Shown piece after piece: positions 13,801 through 18,015 of a stretch of 18,015 nt of DNA; positions within the stretch are counted from its first letter, which is position 1; every line of letters begins with the position of its first letter. The position numbers and the translations under genes were made by a program. Location of the stretch: contig CAJLCS010000035.1 in the NCBI GenBank assembly GCA_905205195.1, positions 1 through 18,015 on the forward strand. The letters are read 5' to 3'. Under the pieces are notes generated by a model, which saw nothing but the letters and a program-made list of their open reading frames with translations, was not told the origin of the DNA and made no database searches. The DNA is from an uncultured Eubacteriales bacterium. Its GTDB lineage: Bacteria; Bacillota; Clostridia; Oscillospirales; Oscillospiraceae.

Positions 13801-15501
13801 CCCAGCGGCGAAGGCAAGGACTATGCCTCCATGGAGGTGCTGGCCAGCAAGGACATCACCCTGACGGTCCAGCCGCTGACGCAGGCGGAACTGGACAGTG
13901 CGGCGGCCTTTATGGCGAAGGTCTGCACGGAGGACGTGTATTGGGAAGGCGTCCGGCTGGCCAATGCCGACCGGGACCACGTCACCGGCGATATGCGTTC
14001 GTTTATCGAGATCGTGCCCAACGGCGACGGCTACAAGTTCATCCGCAGCATGGATGCCTATCAGGTGGTGGGCGTGAAGGCCGACGATATCCCCGGCTGG
14101 TACGATGCCCAGCAGTACCGCTGCTTCCGCTCCAGCGTCCAGTCCGTGGTGGCCCACGAGACGCTGCGGGTGACCCAGCCCAGGTACAACACCCATGTGA
14201 CCATTGACAGCGTGCTGACTTATTCCGAGTACGCCAAGTACTACGAAAAGTTCCGGGATAACCCCGATTACGCACAGTTTGCCAAGTTCTACAAGCAGCC
14301 CATTTCCACCACCGTGACCGTCATCGGCACGGAGGGCATCGAGGATCCCGATCTGAAGCCGGTGAACGTTTCCCTCAGCGTGGAGGGCAGCAGCATGGAG
14401 CCCGGCTTCCGTGATCTGACCGGCGCGTCCTACCAGAGCACCACCGGCGACCATCGGACGGCGGCGGATGCGCTGCTGAAGGTCCTCGGCGACAACGGCT
14501 ACACCTACACCGGAACGCCCGGCTACATTACCGGCGTCACGGATCCGGCAGACATCACCCTGTCCTCCGGCGACGAGAAGTTCGGCAGCTGGTCCGGCTG
14601 GATGTTTACCGTCAACGGCAAAATGCCGATTCTGGAGGAGGACGAGCAGGGCAATCCCACATACGCCACGCTGGACACTTATGTGCTCCGCGACGGCGAC
14701 GTGGTTCGCTTCTATTATGTGGCCTGCCCCACGGAAACCGGCCATCACACCTGGGACGAAGGCAAGGTGACCACGGCGGCCACCTGCACGGAGCCGGGCG
14801 TCCGGACCTATACCTGCACCATGTGCCACGACACGAAGACGGAGACCATTCCGGCGCTGGGTCATACTTACGGCGAGCCGACCTGGACCTGGCACGCGGA
14901 TCATACCGCCACCGCTACCTTCGTCTGCGCGCATGACGCCGCCCATACCCAGCTGCTGGAGGCGACGGTGACCGAAGCGCTGACCACCCCCGCAACCTGT
15001 GAAACCGACGGCGTCCGGACCTACACGGCCCAGGTGACCTTCCGCGGCACGACGTATACCGACGAGGAGACGGAAGTCATCCCCGCCACGGGCCACGACA
15101 CGGAGCTGGTAGGCGCGAAAGCGGCGACCTGCACGGAGGACGGCTACACCGGCGACGAGGTCTGCAAGACCTGCGGCCAGACGGTGAAGCAGGGCGAGGT
15201 CATTCCCGCCACGGGCCACGATACGGAGCTGGTGGGCGCGAAGGCGGCGACCTGCACAGAGGACGGCTACACCGGCGATGAGGTCTGCAAGACCTGCGGC
15301 GAAACGGTGAAGCAGGGCAAGGTCATTCCTGCCACGGGCCATCACTATGTGGACGGCAAATGCACCGACTGCGGCGCGAAAAAGCCGGAAGCCTCCAACG
15401 CCCAGACCGGCGACGACAGCCTGCTGGTGCTGTGGACCACGCTGCTGGTGGCATCCGCTGCGGCTGCGGTGATGCTGACCCGCAAGAAGCGGATGTTCTG
15501 A
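10858..15501 (+). CDS. Large surface protein with InlB-B repeats and a transcobalamin-like DUF4430 domain
   Basis: A 1547-residue exported protein. The start MKKRM at 10858 is set by AAAGGA and a clean signal peptide (1-26, ending VFA). Six InlB-B/Flg_new-type repeats each ending in AxW span about 162-630, followed by a helical, charged linker (634-655). An atrophied-Ig-like region lies at about 760-868 (NWTTSHPAVIAV). A DUF4430 domain spans about 1169-1290 (TAADALLKVLGDNGYTY, GSWSGWMFTVNGKMP, LRDGDVVRFYY), the fold found at the C terminus of transcobalamin and intrinsic factor. CxxC-bearing repeats (CTEDGYTGDEVCKTCG) follow. The C terminus is NAQTGDDS, a hydrophobic helix (about 1522-1540) and TRKKRMF, a sortase-type anchor variant. 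The B12 riboswitch in its leader suggests a role in capturing cobalamin or related corrinoids at the cell surface; this is inference, and adhesion is an alternative. Confidence 0.85.
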   Translation: MKKRMISLALAIIMVLGLFPLSVFAAGRSVDDYFNGLPIAADPGTGTTAWKVSTKDGQEVLQSGSAGKSYSTSTLTLTFTEDTHLTFEYKVSSEAKYDKCNITLGSTSLVKDASGEVDWTGLEADAKQGDKLTVTYKKDSSGDDGDDCVYLRNFSAGAALIVTFHANNGTDDTVTQKIFGGKGTLKANTFTCAGKIFAGWATAADGAVVYEDGAAITTETDLDLYAVWADAYTVTLQDGDSVFATVRVPQNSAIGSRIPADPTKKGYLFEGWFRGEEKLTAETVISGDVTYTAKWSPITYTIAFSAGEGEGQMDSISAIYDQEVTLPRSTFTRPGYTFSSWSASTIGSYADGAAVKNLTAKQGDTVTMTAKWSGLPVNVTLHLNYEGAADITRTGIVGSNYNYILTETGSSKLDSIQDPVRTGYIFDGWFDAAEGGNAVGPSYKFTAVDAENGFHLYAHWTKGITVHFDGNGYKNTLKDKTVTPDKVFSSLPSLSSYYCPANKALDGWYIKNADGSFGEAVTKDTVFSGDEVTLIAKWRDYQYIIKYNVKYSDKNTTTGTMADQPAPFGQNVQLTPCGYSREGYTFAGWAESSYGSTVKYADGATINREWDDDSWDGSTDGETYNLYANWTESKSPEQQEAEEKLDAAEKAISGTFNPVYGKDTNALEMIRAKLTAAGITDVTVAMKEATYSSWNYVGVTADGTIQYKWNENGSTTAASGTVRPTLVLTYKETYTKESTECLFNIPLDEAKAKAALNAVADRISVPETVTQASDLTGLPRYPLKAGVDGSTVDYNDGTDLELWTTANWTTSHPAVIAVKTVSTPFFAPYQVTVTLPKQDTAVTLTVTLVYNGREDLSVTRTYTVQVKRDTTPRAVNYQELLELTMQEVGMTNFHTGAKLDPANVTSDIQFPTTTQFSVISYREYNQDFDGKYTPILLCTSDDNVVVSADPATVNVARMITYRPLPGQSAKTVTVTVKILSRPSGEGKDYASMEVLASKDITLTVQPLTQAELDSAAAFMAKVCTEDVYWEGVRLANADRDHVTGDMRSFIEIVPNGDGYKFIRSMDAYQVVGVKADDIPGWYDAQQYRCFRSSVQSVVAHETLRVTQPRYNTHVTIDSVLTYSEYAKYYEKFRDNPDYAQFAKFYKQPISTTVTVIGTEGIEDPDLKPVNVSLSVEGSSMEPGFRDLTGASYQSTTGDHRTAADALLKVLGDNGYTYTGTPGYITGVTDPADITLSSGDEKFGSWSGWMFTVNGKMPILEEDEQGNPTYATLDTYVLRDGDVVRFYYVACPTETGHHTWDEGKVTTAATCTEPGVRTYTCTMCHDTKTETIPALGHTYGEPTWTWHADHTATATFVCAHDAAHTQLLEATVTEALTTPATCETDGVRTYTAQVTFRGTTYTDEETEVIPATGHDTELVGAKAATCTEDGYTGDEVCKTCGQTVKQGEVIPATGHDTELVGAKAATCTEDGYTGDEVCKTCGETVKQGKVIPATGHHYVDGKCTDCGAKKPEASNAQTGDDSLLVLWTTLLVASAAAAVMLTRKKRMF
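15085..15330 (+). repeat. Two near-identical 123-bp in-frame tandem repeats
   Basis: Copies at 15085-15207 and 15208-15330 each encode 41 residues, starting ATGHDTELVGAKAATCTEDG, with only scattered silent changes and Q/E and E/K substitutions. A third, partial copy begins at 15331. Each carries CTED...CKTCG, a possible metal- or disulfide-forming knuckle. The near identity suggests recent duplication and likely length variation among strains. Confidence 0.92.
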
Positions 15502-15528
15502 GCGCTTTTCTGAACCATTTTGAGTGCG

Positions 15529-15562
15529 TCGGGACCGGGCAATCTGCCCGGTCCCGATTTTT
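15529..15562 (+). terminator. Terminator of the surface-protein gene
   Basis: TCGGGACCGGGC (15529-15540) pairs perfectly with GCCCGGTCCCGA (15546-15557) around AATCT, followed by five T. It is the clearest rho-independent terminator in the window. Confidence 0.95.
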
Positions 15563-15621
15563 GGTTGAAATCACCGGAAACGGGAGCCTTCCTTTGACGG
15601 AATTGCAACATTGACAGCCCC

Positions 15622-15635
15622 CGGCCGTACGGCCG
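15622..15635. repeat. Perfect 14-bp palindrome
   Basis: CGGCCGTACGGCCG is self-complementary without a spacer. It lies between the two terminators, upstream of the pyrC promoter, whose spacer contains two copies of the related octamer CGGCCGGT. It may be a protein-binding site; nothing identifies the protein. Confidence 0.5.
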
Positions 15636-15647
15636 CATTTCCTGACC

Positions 15648-15688
15648 TTTCCCCGGTGGGTTTTCCGTCCCGCCGGGGAAAGTTTTGC
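15648..15688 (+). terminator. Second hairpin, immediately before the pyrC promoter
   Basis: TTTCCCCGGTGGG (15648-15660) pairs with CCCGCCGGGGAAA (15669-15681), 13 bp with one G-T pair and an 8-nt loop, followed by GTTTTGCTT. The T tract is modest and overlaps the approach to the -35 box. It likely blocks residual readthrough into pyrC. Confidence 0.65.
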
Positions 15689-15717
15689 TTGACAATCGGC
15701 CGGTCGGCCGGTATAAT
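15689..15717 (+). promoter_or_regulatory. Promoter of pyrC-carA
   Basis: TTGACA (15689-15694) and TATAAT (15712-15717) with a 17-bp spacer form a full consensus promoter. The spacer consists almost entirely of two direct copies of CGGCCGGT (15697-15704 and 15705-15712), unusual for a spacer and a possible operator. Confidence 0.92.
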
Positions 15718-15730
15718 ATTCAAGACAAGA

Positions 15731-15839
15731 GTCTTTAAGCAGGGCGCTGTGACGCCGGTAAGACGGAAAACGGGAGAGACGGTGCGTCTGTCCCGACGTT
15801 GCTGTACGCCTGCTTGAAAAAGCAGGTTTTTCTTTTTGT
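15731..15839 (+). promoter_or_regulatory. PyrR-binding attenuator in the pyrC leader
   Basis: The PyrR binding hairpin has lower stem GTCTT/AAGAC (15731-15735, 15760-15764) and upper stem GGCG/CGCC (15743-15746, 15753-15756). Its hexaloop CTGTGA matches the CNGNGA loop of the family. The antiterminator pairs AAGCAGG-CG (15737-15746) with CGCCTGCTT (15807-15815), enclosing a hairpin at 15771-15795. The terminator pairs CCTGCTT (15809-15815) with AAGCAGG (15820-15826) and ends in TTTTTCTTTTT. When PyrR-UMP holds the first hairpin, the antiterminator cannot form and transcription stops before pyrC. This is the standard Bacillus-type mechanism, with helix sequences altered but pairing kept. Confidence 0.87.
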
Positions 15840-15854
15840 TTTGGGAGATTTTCT

Positions 15855-17072
15855 ATGGGTTTGACGATTCACAACGCATCGGTCTATCGCAGCGGCGCTT
15901 TCGTGGGGGAGGAATTTTCTTTTGAATTTGCTCAGCCCGGATGCAAGGGCACCGATGTTTCCTTTTCCGATGTTTCCGTGTTCCCGGCCTTCTGTGATGT
16001 GCATGTGCATTTCAGAGAGCCGGGCTTTTCTTATAAAGAGACCATCCGCACCGGCTCTCTGGCGGCGGCCCACGGCGGCTATACCGACGTGTGCACCATG
16101 CCGAACCTGAATCCGGTGCCGGACTGCCGGGAGGCCATGGAACTTCAGCTGGCCCGCATCCGGGAAAGCGCGGTGATCCGGGTACATCCCTACGCCGCCA
16201 TCACGGTGGGGGAGCGGGGCGAGCGGCTGGCGGATCTGGAGGGGCTGGCGCCGCTGTGCATCGCCTTCTCCGACGACGGCAAGGGCGTCCAGCGGGACGA
16301 GCTCATGCGGGAGGCCATGGCCCGGGCCCGGGATCTGGGCAAGGTGATTGCCGCCCACTGCGAGGACAACCGGCTGCTCCGGAGCGGCTACATTCACGAC
16401 GGGGCCTATGCTAAGGCCCACGGCCACCGGGGTATCTGCGCCGAAAGCGAATGGGGCCCCATTGCCCGGGACCTGAAGCTGGCGAAGGAAACGGGCTGCC
16501 GGTACCATGTGTGCCACGTCTCCACGGCGGAAAGCGTGGCCCTGATCCGCCGGGCCAAGGAGGACGGGGTGGATGTGACCTGCGAAACGGCGCCCCACTA
16601 CCTGCTGCTCAGCGAAAACGACTTGCAGGAGGACGGCCGGTTCAAGATGAATCCGCCGCTGCGGCGGGAGGAGGACCGGCAGGCCCTGCTGGACGGGCTG
16701 CGGGACGGCACCATCGACATGATCGCCACGGACCACGCCCCCCACAGCGCCGCGGAAAAATCCCGGGGGCTGGAAGGCAGCCTGATGGGCGTGGTGGGGC
16801 TGGAAACGGCCTTCCCGGCGCTGTATACCGGGCTGGTCCGGACGGGCATCCTGAGCCTGGAGACGCTGATCGACAAAATGGCCCTTGCACCGCGAAAACG
16901 GTTCGGTATTCCCATGACGACGGATTTCTGCGTCTATGATCTGAAGAAAAGTTACGAAATCGATCCGGAAACCTTCCTGTCCATGGGGCGCAGCACGCCC
17001 TTTGCGGGCACGACGGTATACGGAGAAAACCTGATGACGATATGCGGAGGAAAAGCGGTATGGCAGAAGTAA
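15855..17072 (+). CDS. pyrC: Dihydroorotase PyrC (class I)
   Basis: Zinc enzyme that cyclises carbamoyl-aspartate to dihydroorotate, the third step of pyrimidine synthesis. The 405-residue protein has the amidohydrolase signature DVHVHFREPG with metal ligands H50 and H52. Further predicted ligands are D140 or D141 (FSDDGKGV), H168 (AAHCEDN), H221 (CHVSTAES) and catalytic D293 (ATDHAPH); MNPPLR (265-270) is also characteristic. The start ATG has GGGAGA 6 nt upstream, right after the attenuator T tract. It overlaps the start of carA by 13 nt, so the two are translationally coupled. Control is by PyrR attenuation. Confidence 0.96.
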   Translation: MGLTIHNASVYRSGAFVGEEFSFEFAQPGCKGTDVSFSDVSVFPAFCDVHVHFREPGFSYKETIRTGSLAAAHGGYTDVCTMPNLNPVPDCREAMELQLARIRESAVIRVHPYAAITVGERGERLADLEGLAPLCIAFSDDGKGVQRDELMREAMARARDLGKVIAAHCEDNRLLRSGYIHDGAYAKAHGHRGICAESEWGPIARDLKLAKETGCRYHVCHVSTAESVALIRRAKEDGVDVTCETAPHYLLLSENDLQEDGRFKMNPPLRREEDRQALLDGLRDGTIDMIATDHAPHSAAEKSRGLEGSLMGVVGLETAFPALYTGLVRTGILSLETLIDKMALAPRKRFGIPMTTDFCVYDLKKSYEIDPETFLSMGRSTPFAGTTVYGENLMTICGGKAVWQK

Positions 17073-18015
17073 GAAGAAAGAAAATCGTGCTGGAGGACGG
17101 CACATCCTATGTGGGCGAGGGCTTTGGCAGCGACTGCACCCGGGTGTGCGAGATTGTGTTCAATACCTCCATGGTGGGCTATCAGGAGATCCTCTCCGAC
17201 CCCTCCTATACCGATCAGGCGGTGGTGATGACCTACCCGCTCATCGGCAACTACGGCATTGCCGACGAGGATTACGAAACGAGAGTGCCCACCATCGGGG
17301 CGCTGATCGTCCGGGAATATAACGACCTGCCCTCCAACTTCCGTTATACAAAAACACTGTCGGAGGTCATGGAGGAATACAAAATCCCCGGCATTTCCGG
17401 CCTGGATACCCGGAAACTGACCCGGAGCATCCGGGATCTGGGCAGCCGACGGCTGGTCATCACCGACGCGGACGTGCCCACGGAGCAGGCGCTGGCGCTG
17501 CTGCGGCAGACGCCGGTGCCCCACGACGCCGTGGCCCGGGTGAGTTGTAAAAAGCGCTGGTATTCCAAAACCGCCGACGCCCGCTTCAATGTGGTGGCCA
17601 TCGACTGCGGCATCAAGCTGAATATTATCCGCTGCCTCAACGCCCGGGGCTGCAACGTGACGGTGATGCCCTACAACACCCCGGCCACCGAGGTGGAGAA
17701 GATGAAGCCCGACGGCATTTTCCTCTCCAACGGCCCCGGCGACCCCCAGGACGTGACGCCGGTGATCGAGCTGGTGCGGAAGCTGCGGGGAAAATACCCC
17801 ATTTTCGGCATCTGCCTGGGCCACCAGATGATTGCGCTGGCCTGCGGCGCCGAAACCTACAAGCTGAAGTTTGGCCATCGGGGCGGCAATCACCCGGTGA
17901 AGAATCTGGAAACCGGAAAAATCGAAATCACCTCCCAGAACCACAGCTACGCCGTCCGGGAAGAGAGTCTGGCGGGCACGGGGCTGGAGGTGACCCATGT
18001 GAACATCCTCGACGG
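17060..18015 (+). CDS. carA: Carbamoyl-phosphate synthase small subunit CarA, cut by the window edge
   Basis: The glutaminase subunit supplies ammonia from glutamine to CarB for carbamoyl phosphate, feeding pyrimidine and arginine synthesis. Translation from ATG 17060 (ribosome site GCGGAGG, 17044-17050) gives MAEVRRKKIVLEDGTSYVGE and about 318 codons with no stop before the edge. The N-terminal CarA domain is clear (FNTSMVGYQEILSDPSY, TYPLIGNYG, GISGLDTRKLTR). So is the class I amidotransferase domain: VVAIDCGIKLNIIR, LSNGPGDPQD and the nucleophile elbow FGICLGHQ, followed by GHRGGNHPV and TSQNHSYAV. The C-terminal catalytic Glu region and the stop are missing. Its place after pyrC under the PyrR attenuator indicates a pyrimidine-dedicated enzyme, and carB is expected just to the right. 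Confidence 0.96.
   Translation, partial: MAEVRRKKIVLEDGTSYVGEGFGSDCTRVCEIVFNTSMVGYQEILSDPSYTDQAVVMTYPLIGNYGIADEDYETRVPTIGALIVREYNDLPSNFRYTKTLSEVMEEYKIPGISGLDTRKLTRSIRDLGSRRLVITDADVPTEQALALLRQTPVPHDAVARVSCKKRWYSKTADARFNVVAIDCGIKLNIIRCLNARGCNVTVMPYNTPATEVEKMKPDGIFLSNGPGDPQDVTPVIELVRKLRGKYPIFGICLGHQMIALACGAETYKLKFGHRGGNHPVKNLETGKIEITSQNHSYAVREESLAGTGLEVTHVNILD

Noticed and set aside
10594..15345. A 1583-codon open frame on the minus strand opposite the surface-protein gene
   Set aside because: It is rich in Gly, Arg, His, Val and Ala with no recognisable domain, has no ribosome site, and mirrors the codon bias of the GC-rich sense gene, which has a signal peptide and clear domains.
15771..15795. 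Hairpin CGGGA-AGAC / GTCT-TCCCG considered as the primary PyrR binding loop
   Set aside because: It contains GAGAC but lacks the CNGNGA hexaloop context. The hairpin at 15731-15764 fits better, and this one lies inside the antiterminator.
15771..15810. Cobalamin-riboswitch-like words (ACGGTG, TCCCG, TTGCTGT) in the pyrC leader
   Set aside because: They lack the ordered B12 core seen at 10621-10690, and the whole leader is explained by PyrR attenuation.
15735..17105. A 456-codon minus-strand frame opposite pyrC
   Set aside because: pyrC is certain on the plus strand; the antisense frame runs into the attenuator and has no domain or ribosome site.
1..18015. CRISPR arrays, tRNA or rRNA genes, and insertion-sequence transposases
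   Set aside because: No regularly spaced short repeats, no tRNA-like cloverleaf and no transposase or integrase reading frame were noticed; only the hairpin at the left edge is repeat-like.

Overview
The window is GC-rich, densely packed DNA from a Bacillota (Firmicutes) member, most likely an Oscillospiraceae/Ruminococcaceae-type gut Clostridium. The reasons are the strong AAGGAGG ribosome sites, consensus TTGACA/TATAAT promoters, PyrR- and riboswitch-controlled leaders, a [4Fe-4S]-type PurF, a fermentative D-lactate dehydrogenase, and a cell-surface protein with InlB-type repeats and a QTGD-type anchor. The taxon is an inference; no rRNA is present.

Layout, left to right. Positions 1-250 are visibly more AT-rich and hold two hairpins, one of them a likely terminator. 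A consensus promoter then drives pyrR (330-893), which overlaps by ATGA a glycoside hydrolase gene broken by an in-frame TAG and a one-base frameshift (890-2358). A bidirectional terminator separates this from a minus-strand block: a D-lactate dehydrogenase with a Cys-rich tail and a palindrome over its -10 box, a small lipoprotein, and the purine pair purC-purF. The purC leader carries a ZTP (pfl) riboswitch joined to an intrinsic terminator. Next is a sugar locus: an intracellular glycoside hydrolase and a DMT-type permease on the minus strand, with an AraC-family regulator divergent on the plus strand.

The second half is dominated by a 1547-residue surface protein (10858-15501). Its 5' leader holds a cobalamin riboswitch with competing antiterminator and terminator helices. 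The protein has a signal peptide, about six InlB-B repeats, an Ig-like region, a DUF4430 (transcobalamin C-terminal-like) domain, CxxC-bearing tandem repeats and a C-terminal membrane anchor. The combination suggests a B12-repressed cell-surface cobalamin (corrinoid) capture protein, and this is the most interesting item in the window.

After two terminators, a consensus promoter and a PyrR-binding attenuator lead into pyrC and the start of carA, which runs off the right edge. PyrR made at the left end is therefore likely to control pyrimidine synthesis 15 kb away. The ZTP switch governs early purine genes, so three distinct RNA-based controls of nucleotide and cofactor metabolism lie within 18 kb.
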